A DNA stretch of 64,000 bases, taken from the NCBI GenBank assembly GCA_030424845.1, contig JAUHWC010000004.1:310001-374000 (forward strand), read 5' to 3'. The number at the start of each line of letters is the position of its first letter. Positions within the stretch are counted from its first letter, which is position 1. This stretch comes from Alphaproteobacteria bacterium (GTDB lineage: Bacteria > Pseudomonadota > Alphaproteobacteria > Sphingomonadales > Sphingomonadaceae). The position numbers were made by a program, and so were the translations under genes. Shown one piece after another: positions 16,446 to 30,828 of this stretch. The notes below the pieces were generated by a model that was given only the letters and a program-made list of their open reading frames with translations, did not search any database and was not told the origin of the DNA.

Positions 16446-17669
16446 ATGCTCTATTCCGCATATGAGATGCACCGGACATTCATGACCGCCGCCAGCAACT
16501 GGGCAGCGGTGAGCGCCCAGATGCTGAGCAACCCGGCGTTGCCCATCGGCTATTTCGGCATGGGCCCGGCGATTGCCAGCGCGCTCAAGGTGTTCGCGCA
16601 TGTCTATGAGGACCGCGGCAAGCCGGCCTTCGGCATCGACAGCGTCGAGATTGACGGCAAGAGCTATCCGGTTGCCGAGGACGTGGTGCTGCACAAGCCG
16701 TTCGGCGCACTCCGGCATTTCAAGCGCAAGGGCCTGCCCAAGGACGCGCCCAAGCTGCTGATCGTGGCCCCGATGAGCGGGCACTTCGCCACGCTGCTGC
16801 GCGGCACGGTGGCGCGCATGGTGGAAAACCAGGAGGTGTGGATCACCGACTGGGCCGATGCCAAGAACGTGCCCGTATCCGCCGGCAATTTCGACCTCGA
16901 CGATTATATCGATTACCTGATCGAGTTCCTGCAGTTCCTCGGGCCGAACACCCACATGCTGGCCGTGTGCCAGCCTTCGGTGCCGGCCTTTGCCGCTGCT
17001 GCCGTGATGGGCGCGGACAAGGATCCCTGCCGCCCGGCCAGCCTGACCATGATGGGCGGTCCGATCGATACCCGCGCCAGCCCCACCAGCGTGAACGACG
17101 TGGCGATGGACAAGCCCCTGAGCTGGTTCCAGAACAACGTGATCGCCACGGTACCGCTCACCTATCCCGGCGCGGGCCGAAAGGTCTATCCCGGCTTCCT
17201 GCAGCTGGCGGGCTTCATCTCGATGAACCTCGAAAGCCACATGATGAGCCATTACGAGATGTTCAAGCATCTCACCGTGGGCGACCAGGAAAGCGCGGAC
17301 GCGACCAAGGCCTTCTATGACGAATACCTGTCGGTCTGCGACATGACGGCGGAATTCTATCTCCAGACGATCGAGCACGTGTTCCAGGAACACTCGCTGC
17401 CCAGGGGCACCTTCAACCATCGCGGCAAGCTGATCGATCCCGATGCCATCCGCGAGACGGCGCTGCTGGCGATCGAGGGAGAGCGCGACGACATCTCCGG
17501 CATCGGCCAGACCCGTGCGGCGCTGGACCTTGCCGAACACCTGCCTGACGAGAAGAAGCAGTACCTGCTGGCAAAGGACGTCGGCCATTACGGCATCTTC
17601 AACGGCAGCAAGTGGCGCAATCGCATCGCCCCGGTGGTGGAAGACTGGATCCGCGCCAACGGCGGTTGA
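16446..17669 (+). CDS. phaZ: intracellular polyhydroxybutyrate depolymerase
   Basis: 407 residues, cytoplasmic, no signal peptide. Resembles the PhaZ1-type enzymes that degrade native PHB granules. The nucleophile is Cys rather than Ser: C175 in MLAVCQPSVPAFAAA, as in this family. The late VGHYGIFNGSKWRN holds the catalytic His, and ERDDISGIGQT the Asp region. The ATG starting MLYSAYEMHRTF is used; it has a CAGGGGAACC ribosome site. Divergent from the ABC exporter. The acetoacetyl-CoA reductase at 41.4 kb is a second PHB gene in the window. Confidence 0.9.
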   Translation: MLYSAYEMHRTFMTAASNWAAVSAQMLSNPALPIGYFGMGPAIASALKVFAHVYEDRGKPAFGIDSVEIDGKSYPVAEDVVLHKPFGALRHFKRKGLPKDAPKLLIVAPMSGHFATLLRGTVARMVENQEVWITDWADAKNVPVSAGNFDLDDYIDYLIEFLQFLGPNTHMLAVCQPSVPAFAAAAVMGADKDPCRPASLTMMGGPIDTRASPTSVNDVAMDKPLSWFQNNVIATVPLTYPGAGRKVYPGFLQLAGFISMNLESHMMSHYEMFKHLTVGDQESADATKAFYDEYLSVCDMTAEFYLQTIEHVFQEHSLPRGTFNHRGKLIDPDAIRETALLAIEGERDDISGIGQTRAALDLAEHLPDEKKQYLLAKDVGHYGIFNGSKWRNRIAPVVEDWIRANGG

Positions 17670-17678
17670 CGGCGCGGG

Positions 17679-18314
17679 CTAGTCCGCTTGCGGCGGCAAG
17701 TGGGTTTCCGGCCCGCTTTTCCAGAACAGGCGGCGCAGCACGCGGCGGGCCCAGAACAGGCCCCAGACGCACAGGCCCAGCACCGCCAGCGCCACGGCAG
17801 CGGCAGCCCAGGGATATTCGTAGGCAAGCCAGAGAAGGCCCACGGTCGCCACATCCTCCACCGTCGATACCGCGACATTGCTGACCGGTTCGGGGCTTGT
17901 GTTGACCACGGCCCGCGCGCTGGCCTTGCCGCCATGCGCCAGCAGCGATCCGCCCCCGCCCAGCAGGAAGGCGATCACCTGCATCGCCGGATCGCCCGGA
18001 TCGACGATGGCCAGCGTCAGCAAGGCCCCGCCAATCGGGCGCACCAGCGTGTGCACGCTGTCCCACGCGGTATCGAGCCACATGATCTTGTCGGCGAAGA
18101 ATTCGCAGAATGCGCCGATGCCGGCGACAGCCATCACCCACGGATTGGCCAGCACGGACAGGCTCTCGAGATGTTCGGGAAGAGGCACCATGCCGCTGCG
18201 CATGGCAATGCCTGTCACCAGCACCACGAGGTACAGGCGCCACCCGGCCAGCAGGCTGGCGCTGGTGGCGATGCCGAGGATCTCGATGATCCCGAGGGAT
18301 GCAGGCGCGTCCAT
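17679..18314 (-). CDS. DUF4126 membrane protein
   Basis: 211 residues with several hydrophobic segments: ATSASLLAGWRLYLVVLVTGIA at the start, a Gly-rich IAFLLGGGGSLLAHGGKASARA in the middle, and a helical AAAAVALAVLGLCVWGLFWARR near the end. The SLLAGWRLYLVVL and GGKASARAVVNTSPEPVSN segments are characteristic of DUF4126 proteins. Function unknown. Converges with phaZ (stops 10 bases apart). Confidence 0.85.
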   Translation of the reverse strand: MDAPASLGIIEILGIATSASLLAGWRLYLVVLVTGIAMRSGMVPLPEHLESLSVLANPWVMAVAGIGAFCEFFADKIMWLDTAWDSVHTLVRPIGGALLTLAIVDPGDPAMQVIAFLLGGGGSLLAHGGKASARAVVNTSPEPVSNVAVSTVEDVATVGLLWLAYEYPWAAAAVALAVLGLCVWGLFWARRVLRRLFWKSGPETHLPPQAD

Positions 18315-18370
18315 GCCGGCAGGTTAGCCATCAAATGCCCGGAATGTCGAGCAAAGGTGCCAGGTGCGTG

Positions 18371-19759
18371 TCAGGCCGCGGCGGGCTGGCCCGGCTTGTC
18401 GGCTGCTTTCGCCAGAGCCTCGCCCGGCCTCCTGACGGAAACCTTGGCTGGCGGCGCCTCGGTCCGCTTGACATAGGACCACAGCGCGCACTGCAGGCCG
18501 ATGAGCATGAACAGGAAGGGCTGGTAGCCGATCCCCACGAACGGCGCGCCGACAAGATAGACCGCGTGCGCCTGTTGCAAGGCCGTGGCGAGGCCCCACT
18601 GCCAGCTCTTGCGGCCCCCCTCTTGTTTGGCAAATCGCCAGCGCAGCCGTTCCATGTGCCACAGGCCCAGAAGGTTCAGCCACAGCCACAGGCCGAAGCC
18701 GACATAGCCCTGCTCGCCAAGAAGCTCGAAATAGGAGGAATGATAGGCGCGCGCCTCCTCGGTCACCTGGTTGTATTCGACCTGCTGCATCGGGCCATCG
18801 CCGCTTACCGTGCGGGTGTAATAGGTGAAACTGTTCGACTTGTAGGCATCGAAACCGCCGCCCAGCGGATTGGCCTTGGCGTAATCGATCGTCCACGCCC
18901 ACACGGCAAGGCGCGTCGAGGCGGATTGGTCGCCCTGGTAGCCGGTGATCGTCGTCATGCGGTCAAGATAGCTCTGCGGCAGGAAGGGGATCGACGCCAC
19001 CAGGGCAAGCCCGGCCAGCCCCGCATAGACGAAACGATAGCGCACCGATCGAAGCAGCAGCACGCCCAGCGCGGCGATGCAGACCAGGCCCGTGCGCGCC
19101 GAAGTGCCGATGGGAATGAGCAGGCAGGCGAAGATGAGCCCGGCAACGAACAGCCAGACATGCCAGCCGGGCTTGAAGATCGTGCCGTGCCGCGCCAGCC
19201 ACAGCGCCAGCGGGATGATGCAGATGGCGACGGTGGAGATGATGGAGCCTTCGTAAAGGCCGGCATTCTCCTGCACCAGCAGGCTGAGCGTGCCGTAGCC
19301 CCCGCCGCCCAGCACCGTCTTCAAGCCGCCGTTGATGGCAATGGTGCCCACCGCCAGCACGATGAACAGGATGGCCGATTCCAGCCGGAGCCTGGTGCGC
19401 AGCGTCAGCGGCAGGAAGGCGGCGAAGATCAGCGCCTTCCACACCCAGTCCCATTTCAGCCAGGCCGAATCCTGGAATTCGGCCATCAGCGTGGTCATGC
19501 CGCACCATGCCAGCAGGGCGAGGATCAGCCCCTGGCGGAAGGTGAAGCGAGAGCCCTTCTTGGAATCGAGCAGCGCCCAGCCCGCAAATGCGGCGAGAAA
19601 GGCAATCAGCGACAGCGGTATGGACTGGATGATCCCCCAGCCGACCTTCTGCGGGGCCACGATATCGATGTAGATATAGGTCAGCACCCACAGGAAGGGG
19701 CGCTTCAGCCCGCAGGCCAGCAGCAGGCCGACGAAAGCGAGGAGGGCAAGGTCCAGCAT
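18371..19759 (-). CDS. putative O-glycosylation ligase, exosortase A system-associated
   Basis: 462 residues, about ten membrane helices. The start MLDLALLAFVGLLLACGL then RPFLWVLTYIYIDIVAPQK resembles the exosortase A-associated ligase family (TIGR03097-like). The large periplasmic loop includes GGGFDAYKSNSFTYYT and AYHSSYFELLGEQGYVG, as in Wzy/O-antigen-ligase (PF04932) proteins. It is thought to transfer glycans to exported PEP-CTERM proteins or polymers. Together with the divergently placed glycosyltransferase at 20016 it forms part of such a system; the exosortase itself is not in this window. Confidence 0.82.
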   Translation of the reverse strand: MLDLALLAFVGLLLACGLKRPFLWVLTYIYIDIVAPQKVGWGIIQSIPLSLIAFLAAFAGWALLDSKKGSRFTFRQGLILALLAWCGMTTLMAEFQDSAWLKWDWVWKALIFAAFLPLTLRTRLRLESAILFIVLAVGTIAINGGLKTVLGGGGYGTLSLLVQENAGLYEGSIISTVAICIIPLALWLARHGTIFKPGWHVWLFVAGLIFACLLIPIGTSARTGLVCIAALGVLLLRSVRYRFVYAGLAGLALVASIPFLPQSYLDRMTTITGYQGDQSASTRLAVWAWTIDYAKANPLGGGFDAYKSNSFTYYTRTVSGDGPMQQVEYNQVTEEARAYHSSYFELLGEQGYVGFGLWLWLNLLGLWHMERLRWRFAKQEGGRKSWQWGLATALQQAHAVYLVGAPFVGIGYQPFLFMLIGLQCALWSYVKRTEAPPAKVSVRRPGEALAKAADKPGQPAAA

Positions 19760-19762
19760 GGC

Positions 19763-19939
19763 TCAGCCTTCCCCGCCACCGGCATCGGGGCGGCGCCACT
19801 TGCCGGACCCGGCTTCGCTCGCATCGTCGTCGTCCAGCTTCTCGCGCGACAGCAGCATGATCGCCGCAAGGGCCATCAGGCTGTGCGTCAGGGCAAGGGT
19901 GAGCAGGTTGATCAAGGCGTGTTTCCGGCAGTTTCTCAT
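19763..19939 (-). CDS. small single-helix membrane protein next to the ligase gene
   Basis: 58 codons. One hydrophobic stretch (residues about 8-30, ALINLLTLALTHSLMALAA), then a hydrophilic acidic/Gly-rich tail (EKLDDDDASEAG). The stop is three bases before the ligase ATG, and the GGGGAAGG ribosome site of the ligase lies inside its last codons, so the genes would be coupled if it is translated. No good ribosome site is visible for this ORF itself, so it could be non-coding. No family recognised. Confidence 0.4.
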   Translation of the reverse strand: MRNCRKHALINLLTLALTHSLMALAAIMLLSREKLDDDDASEAGSGKWRRPDAGGGEG

Positions 19940-20015
19940 GCCGCTGTAACGGCAACGAATTGACGCGGCGTTAAGGTTGTTCGGTTAGGTCCGCTGGCGA
20001 ACAGACAGGCCGACG

Positions 20016-21245
20016 ATGACACGCATTCTCCACGTCCTTGACCATTCCCTGCCGATGCACAGCGGCTATACCTTCCGCACGCGCGCGATCCTGCATGCGC
20101 AGAAAGGCATGGGCTGGGACGTGCGCGGGATCACCGGCTTGCGCCACACCGAGCAGGGACCGGACGTGGAGGAGGCGGACGGCCTCACCTTCCACCGCAC
20201 GCGCGGTGCGGCCGATGGCCCTGCTGTCCTGCGCGAATGGCGCGAGGTTGCCGCCCTTGCCGATTCGATCTGCCAGCTGGCCGGCCAATGGCGGCCGGAT
20301 CTGCTCCACGCCCATTCGCCCGCGCTCAACGGCCTTGCCGCGATCCGCGCAGGCCGCAGGCTGGGCATCCCCGTGGTCTATGAAATCCGCGCCTTCTGGG
20401 AAGATGCGGCGGTGGGCAATGGCACCGGCAGCGAAGGATCGCTGAAATATCGCCTGACGCGCGCGCTGGAAAACCATGTCGTGACCGAGGCGGGCAGGGT
20501 GGTCACCATCTGCGACGGCCTGCGCGATGACCTGGTCAGCCGCGGCTTCGATGGCGCGAAGATCTCCATCATGCGCAACGGCGTGGACCTATCGCTGTTC
20601 GGCAATCCCGTGCCGCGCGACAGCGCTCTGGCCGAAGAACTGGGGCTGGGCGATGGCCCGGTGATCGGCTTCATCGGCAGCTTCTATGACTATGAAGGGC
20701 TGGACGACCTTGTCGCCGCCATGCCCGCGCTGCTGGATCGCCATGCCGAGGCCCGCCTGCTGCTGGTGGGCGGCGGCCCGATGGCCGATGCCTTGCGCGC
20801 GCAGGCCGAAGCATCGCCCGCTGCCGATGCCATCCGGTTTGTCGGCCGCGTGCCGCACACGGAAGTGGAACGCTATTACGCGCTGGCCGACATCATGGCC
20901 TATCCGCGCAAGAAGAGCCGCCTGACCGACCTCGTCACACCGTTCAAACCGCTGGAGGCGATGGCACAGATGAAGCTGGTGGCCGCCAGCGACGTGGGCG
21001 GGCACCGGGAACTGATGGCAGACGGACAGACCGGCACGCTTTTCGCGCCGGATGATCCCGCTGCCTGTGCACAGGCGCTTGCCCGCCTGCTCGACCGGCG
21101 CGAGCAATGGGACGGGATGCGCGATGCCGCGGCCAGCCACGTGCGCCAGCGCCATAGCTGGGAGCACAATGTCCATCGTTATCAAGACGTTTACCAAAGC
21201 CTGTTAGGCCCGAAGGCGAATGGCCGGGTCTGCGCCGCCGCCTGA
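20016..21245 (+). CDS. exosortase A system-associated glycosyltransferase
   Basis: 409 residues, two-domain GT-B (GT4) fold. The N-terminus TRILHVLDHSLPMHSGYTFR is a close match to the glycosyltransferase family found next to exosortase A (TIGR04063-like). Further visible are RNGVDLSLF, the C-terminal domain start VIGFIGSFYDYEGLDDLV, and the GT4 donor site KPLEAMAQMKLVAASDVGG. It probably adds a sugar to an undecaprenyl-linked surface glycan. Divergent from the ligase gene and followed by a coupled membrane protein gene. Confidence 0.87.
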   Translation: MTRILHVLDHSLPMHSGYTFRTRAILHAQKGMGWDVRGITGLRHTEQGPDVEEADGLTFHRTRGAADGPAVLREWREVAALADSICQLAGQWRPDLLHAHSPALNGLAAIRAGRRLGIPVVYEIRAFWEDAAVGNGTGSEGSLKYRLTRALENHVVTEAGRVVTICDGLRDDLVSRGFDGAKISIMRNGVDLSLFGNPVPRDSALAEELGLGDGPVIGFIGSFYDYEGLDDLVAAMPALLDRHAEARLLLVGGGPMADALRAQAEASPAADAIRFVGRVPHTEVERYYALADIMAYPRKKSRLTDLVTPFKPLEAMAQMKLVAASDVGGHRELMADGQTGTLFAPDDPAACAQALARLLDRREQWDGMRDAAASHVRQRHSWEHNVHRYQDVYQSLLGPKANGRVCAAA

Positions 21246-21289
21246 TGCAAGGCGGCGTCGACGGGACCGGCGCTGGACAGGAAAGAACC

Positions 21290-23315
21290 GTGGCGACACT
21301 CGCTCAGGAAGACAGCTCCAACGGCAAGGCTGCCAAGCCGCCGATCAGCACGCATCGTGCCTTCCCCTTCATCGTGGCCCTGTGGTTTGCCGCGCTGCTG
21401 GGTCTTGGCAGCATGGTGGTGCCCGTTGAACTGGTGGAACAGCTGGTGGTTTCCAGCGGCATCTCCTCCATCGTTCCGGCCACGGCGCCGCCGCTCGGTT
21501 TCACCGCCCGTGCGTTGATCGCGATCGCATTCACCCTTGTCGGTGCCGCAGCCGGCCTGTTCATCGCCCGCCAGGTGGCGAAGGCCCATCACGGGGAACT
21601 TGGCAATTCCGGCCGCCGCCCGATCGCCGCGCATGACGAGCTGGGTGACGAGGGTTTCGACGGCACCACCCGCCGCGGCCGCCGTGCGCTGGCCATCGAG
21701 GAAGAAAGCCGCCCGAGCGATTACCTCCACGTGGTTCCGCTCCCCGGCACGAGCCATGAGGACATGCCTGCGGCAGACGAGGTCGAGCTTGTCGCCGAAG
21801 CGGAACTGCCCGAAGCGGTCGTGACGAACCACGAGGTGACCGAAGAATTCGCCTTCCAGGACCATGCGGATGAACCGCTCTCGGCTGACTACGCCGAGGA
21901 TGCCTTCGAGCTGTCCGAGGAGGATATCGAGCCGGCACCGGTCGAGGAAGACCTCAGCAACCCGCTGCCCGGCTTCGCCTCGCTCGACGCCGGGAGCGAG
22001 GAGGATATGCCGGCAGGCCGCCAGGAATTCATCCTCGATGACGCGCAGGTTCTTGAAGAAGACCGGGCAGAAGAAGACCGGGCAGAAGAAGATTGGGCAG
22101 AAGAAGATTGGGCAGAAGCTGCCCACGCCGATGCCGATGGCTGGGTGGAGGATGAGCCAATGGCCCCCGAGCCGCAGCCCGAAGGCGACATGGCGCCGGA
22201 CCGCCGGGAATTCACCGCTGCACCCTTTGCCGCGCCGGAAGAAGCTGCCGCCGCAGCCGAGCCGAAGCAGGACTATCTGGAGATGGAAGACATGAACGAA
22301 GCACCGGTCGAGCATGATCGCGACACCGCTCCGCTAGAAGACCTGGGCCTTGTCCAGCTTGCCCAGCGCCTCGGCAATTCCATCGAGAAGCGTCGCGCGA
22401 TGCGTGAAGCCAGGGCAAGCCTTGCAGCCAGCACCGCGCACACCCCGCGCGCCGTGCCTGCACCGATGGTCGATGACGATCTCGACATGATCGGCGAGGA
22501 AGATGCCGCACAGGCGATGGCCGCCTATTTCGGCAAGCCGGCGGAACCTGCCGGCGAGGCGGAACCTGCCGGCGAGGCCGAACCGGCCGCCCCCTTCCGC
22601 TCCGCAGGACGTGTGGGACGAAGAAGGTGAAGCGGAAGAAACGCCCGGTTTCGACGAGATCGAGCAGGGTGATCCCTTTGCCGGTTTCCATGCCCCTGCC
22701 GCAAAGCAGGAAGAACCGCAGCAGGAACGCCAGGTCTTCCAGCCCCTGCCGAATGAGCAGGAAAGCCATGGTGCAGGCTACCAGGCTCCCGCAAGCTTTG
22801 CCCACCTTTCGCTGCCCGATGATGAGGACGAGGACGATCTTGAAGACCTTTCCGCATCCTTCGCGCTGCCGCTGGGCCGGATGCAGGAACAGCAACAGGC
22901 CGCCCCGCAGCCCGAGCCTGAACCCGCTCCCATGCCCGAAGTGGAAACGCCTGCCAGTGAAGATGAGGCCGCTCCTCCCTTCGCTCGTCCTGCTACCGAA
23001 CAGGTTGCATCCTTTGCTGCCGACGACCCGGACGAGGACGACGTTGCCGATGATGACGGCGCGAACTTCGCGTCGCTGCTGGGCATGAAGAACCAGTTCA
23101 AGTCCAACAGCGAGGAGTTCGTGCGGATCGAGGACGAGCCCGGGGCGGAGGACGGCATCGTCGAGCCCGCCGTGGTGTTCCCGTCCGAAGCCCAGCGCTT
23201 CGATCGCCCTGCCGCCAGGCCGTCACCGGCCAGCGCGCCGGTGGATGCCGAGGAGAACGAACGCGCCCTGCGCGAAGCGCTGCTCAACCTGCAACGCATG
23301 GGCGGCGGCGGCTGA
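21290..23315 (+). pseudogene. acidic membrane-anchored protein gene, frameshifted at 22590-22594
   Basis: Two membrane helices near the N-terminus (AFPFIVALWFAALLGLGS and ALIAIAFTLVGAAAGLF) are followed by a long Glu/Asp/Ala-rich, probably disordered region. The first frame ends at 22630 with an uncharacteristic Arg-rich tail; the next frame continues with the same acidic composition (QDVWDEEGEAEETPGF) to 23315, ending in ENERALREALLNLQRMGG. Removing one C from the C5 run at 22590-22594 restores a single protein of about 670 residues. The start may be GTG 21290 (AGGAAAG upstream) or ATG 21245, which overlaps the glycosyltransferase stop. Function unknown. The frameshift may be biological or a sequencing error. 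Confidence 0.7.
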
Positions 23316-23562
23316 CACATCCCTTGGTCCAGTAGAACAGGACTAAGTCTTTCTAATCACGTATTTTCCGGTGCAGAGGCCGCATTTTGCGTCCCCTGCA
23401 ACCTTGCAAAAACACTTTCCTGTCTCCATGGGGGGCACTCGCGACATTTTCGTGCATTCCCATGCCGGGGTGAGTCGCGTTTCGCTGCCCGCTTGTGCCG
23501 GTGTCGAAGCGCTCTCTCTGATCGGCCTGAGAGCAGACCGAAGAATCGACAGGATAGAAGAG

Positions 23563-28206
<4,644 letters not shown>

Positions 28207-28218
28207 GGGTCAGGAACG

Positions 28219-29655
28219 ATGGGTAAAGAAACCGGCTTTCTCGAGCTCGATCGCAAGGATCGGACCTATGCCGATCCCAAGGAACGGCTGAAGCACTACA
28301 AGGAATTCGTGGTTCCGCACAGCGAGGAGGCCCTCAAGGCCCAGGCTTCGCGGTGCATGAATTGCGGCATTCCCTACTGCCACAACGGCTGCCCGGTGAA
28401 CAACATCATCCCGGACTGGAATGACCTGGTCTACAAGGGTGACTGGCAGGACGCGCTGGAAGTGCTGCATTCGACCAACAACTTCCCGGAATTCACCGGC
28501 CGCATCTGCCCCGCACCGTGCGAGGAAAGCTGCACGCTGAACCTTTCCGACCAGCCGGTGACGATCAAGAGCATCGAATGCGCCATCGTCGATCGCGGTT
28601 GGAAGGAAGGCTGGATCGAGCCGCAGGTGCCGGCGAAGAAGACCGGCAAGAGCGTGGCCGTGGTCGGTTCCGGCCCGGCAGGCATGGCTTGCGCGCAGCA
28701 GCTTGCCCGCGCCGGCCATTCGGTGACGCTGTTCGAGAAGAATGACCGGATCGGCGGCCTGCTTCGCTACGGCATCCCCGACTTCAAGATGGAAAAGCAC
28801 CTGATCAACCGCCGCGCGGTGCAGATGGAAGCCGAAGGGGTGACCATCCGCACATCCACCGAGGTGGGCGTGGATGTTTCGGTCAAGAGCCTGAAGGAAA
28901 ACTTCGATGCCATCGTGATGGCAGGCGGCGCGGAAGATGCCCGCATGCTGCAGATCCCCGGCGCGGAACTGCCCGGCGTGCGCCTGGCGATGGAATTCCT
29001 GACCCAGCAGAACAAGCGCAATGCCGGGGACAGCGAGGAACGCGCCGCGCCGCGCGGCACGCTGGTCGCCACCGGCAAGGACGTGATCGTGATCGGCGGT
29101 GGCGACACCGGCTCCGACTGTGTCGGCACCTCCAACCGCCAGGGCGCCAGGAGCGTCACCCAGATCGAGATCATGCCGCAGCCGCCGGAGAAGGAAAACA
29201 AGCTGCTGACCTGGCCCGACTGGCCGATGAAGCTGCGCACCTCAACCAGCCACGAAGAAGGCGTGACCCGCGACTGGGCCGTGCTGACCAAGGAAGTGGT
29301 GAGCGAGGATGGCAAGGTCACCGGCCTCAAGTGCGTGCGTGCCGATTGGTCCGAAGGCCAGCTGAAGGAAGTGCCGGACAGCGAATTCACGCTGAAGGCG
29401 GACCTGATCCTGCTGGCGATGGGCTTCCTCGGCCCGAAGAAGGCCGGCATGATCGACCAGGCCGGCGTGGCGCTGACCGATCGCGGCAATGTCGATGCCA
29501 ACACCGTCGACTATCGCACCTCGGACGAGCAGATCTGGGCTTGCGGCGACATGCGCCGTGGCCAGTCGCTGGTCGTCTGGGCGATCCGCGAAGGCCGCCA
29601 GTGCGCCCGCAGCGTTGACGAGGCACTGATGGGCGTGAGCGAACTGCCGCGCTAG
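28219..29655 (+). CDS. gltD: glutamate synthase (NADPH) small subunit
   Basis: 478 residues, the FAD/NADPH-binding partner that feeds electrons to GltB. The N-terminal Fe-S binding Cys are in [17 protein letters not shown] and CPAPCEESC. The FAD-binding Rossmann motif [19 protein letters not shown] follows at about residue 150, and the NADPH site is [11 protein letters not shown]. The last part carries the FAD-contacting [17 protein letters not shown]. It starts 12 bases after gltB, so the two form an operon ending at the terminator at 29682. Confidence 0.96.
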   Translation: MGKETGFLELDRKDRTYADPKERLKHYKEFVVPHSEEALKAQASRCMNCGIPYCHNGCPVNNIIPDWNDLVYKGDWQDALEVLHSTNNFPEFTGRICPAPCEESCTLNLSDQPVTIKSIECAIVDRGWKEGWIEPQVPAKKTGKSVAVVGSGPAGMACAQQLARAGHSVTLFEKNDRIGGLLRYGIPDFKMEKHLINRRAVQMEAEGVTIRTSTEVGVDVSVKSLKENFDAIVMAGGAEDARMLQIPGAELPGVRLAMEFLTQQNKRNAGDSEERAAPRGTLVATGKDVIVIGGGDTGSDCVGTSNRQGARSVTQIEIMPQPPEKENKLLTWPDWPMKLRTSTSHEEGVTRDWAVLTKEVVSEDGKVTGLKCVRADWSEGQLKEVPDSEFTLKADLILLAMGFLGPKKAGMIDQAGVALTDRGNVDANTVDYRTSDEQIWACGDMRRGQSLVVWAIREGRQCARSVDEALMGVSELPR

Positions 29656-29681
29656 GCACCGCTCACATCACGTGACACGGG

Positions 29682-29710
29682 AAAGGGGGCTTCGCGGCCC
29701 CCTTTTTCGT
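29682..29710. terminator. intrinsic terminator after gltBD
   Basis: AAAGGGGGC (29682-29690) pairs with GCCCCCTTT (29697-29705) around a six-base loop, followed by TTTTCG. It sits between the convergent gltD and TauD-type genes and, with A/T runs on both sides, may serve both. Confidence 0.75.
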
Positions 29711-29714
29711 TGGC

Positions 29715-30668
29715 TCACAGCGTTTCCAGCACCCGCTTCCTGGTCTCCTCGCTGGGGCTGAAGGGCGTATCGCCCGCGGCGGAGAACATGGTGGTGTAGT
29801 GGTCGCGCGCCACCTCCTGCTGCCCGGCCGCGCGCACGGTTGTGCGGCGCATGTCGCGGCGATATTCGGTGTCATCATACTCGCCGCCGCGGTGGAGGGT
29901 GCACAGATTGTCCCAGATGGTCATGTCGCCCGGCTTGTAATGCACCGCCAGCGTGTACTTGTCCTGCGTGCACCAGGCGATGAGGTCATCGATCAGCTTG
30001 CGGCCTTCCTCGCGGTCCATGCCCACGATGTCGCGGGTGTGCGCGCCCACGAAGATCGCCTTGCGGCCCGAGGCGTGGGTGTGGACCACCGGATGGGTGG
30101 CGTGCGGCTTCGCGTCCACCTCTTCCTCGGTATAGGGATAGCCCGCACGGCGGCGGCTCCAGAAATAGCTGTGCGTGGCTTCCAGCCCTTCCAGCTTGTC
30201 CTTCATTTCCTGCGGCAAGTCGTCATAAGCGCTGCGCGTATCGGCAAACCAGGTCGGCCCTCCGTGCGGGGGCGCCTCGTGGCACAGCAGCAAGGCCTGG
30301 GCAGCGCGGATATCCATGAAGGAGCTGTCCGAATGCCACAGCCGGTTGCCTGCCGCGCCCAGGCGGATACTGGCGTTGTCGGTGATATTGCCTTCGATAT
30401 CGAGGTTGGAGGCGTCGAACAGTTCGGGTTCCGGCATGCGGCTAGGCTTGCCGGGATGGCGCGGGGCAAGCTCCACTTCGCCGAAGATGCGGCTGAAGGC
30501 GACATGGGCGGCATCATCCAGCCCGGTCTTGCGCCAAACGGTCACGCCCCATTTGTCCTGCGCCTCGCGGATTTCCTGCTGCGTCGCCTCGTCCAGCGGC
30601 TTGCTGATGTCGACGCCCGAAATCTCCGCGCCGAAACGCTCGCTCAACGGTGTGATGGTGATGGCCAT
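29715..30668 (-). CDS. TauD/TfdA-family 2-oxoglutarate-dependent dioxygenase
   Basis: 317 residues of the taurine/2,4-D dioxygenase family. The Fe(II) facial triad is visible as H112 and D114 (LWHSDSSF) and H259 (CTLHRG); a conserved Arg for 2-oxoglutarate is near RRDMRRTTV. The protein starts MAITITPLSERFGAEISGVD, as usual for the family. TauD, TfdA and related enzymes act on sulfonates, phenoxyacetates, alkyl sulfates and others; there is no neighbouring transport gene to narrow the substrate. Confidence 0.88.
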   Translation of the reverse strand: MAITITPLSERFGAEISGVDISKPLDEATQQEIREAQDKWGVTVWRKTGLDDAAHVAFSRIFGEVELAPRHPGKPSRMPEPELFDASNLDIEGNITDNASIRLGAAGNRLWHSDSSFMDIRAAQALLLCHEAPPHGGPTWFADTRSAYDDLPQEMKDKLEGLEATHSYFWSRRRAGYPYTEEEVDAKPHATHPVVHTHASGRKAIFVGAHTRDIVGMDREEGRKLIDDLIAWCTQDKYTLAVHYKPGDMTIWDNLCTLHRGGEYDDTEYRRDMRRTTVRAAGQQEVARDHYTTMFSAAGDTPFSPSEETRKRVLETL

Positions 30669-30828
30669 GATTCAACTCTCCCGGTCTGGTCAGGACCGGA
30701 GAGCTATATCCTTAGCACGCTAATGACATTGACGTGGCGCAAACCGGCATTGCCGGCCGCTTGCGGTTTAGGTCGGGTGGCAAGCTGTGGTATGGCCATC
30801 GCGCTGTATTTCCGGGGGGGGAAGCAAG

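Noticed and set aside
18371-23315. PEP-CTERM sorting signals in the neighbouring proteins
   Set aside because: No VPEP-type motif followed by a membrane helix and Arg cluster was seen at the C-terminus of any protein in the window.
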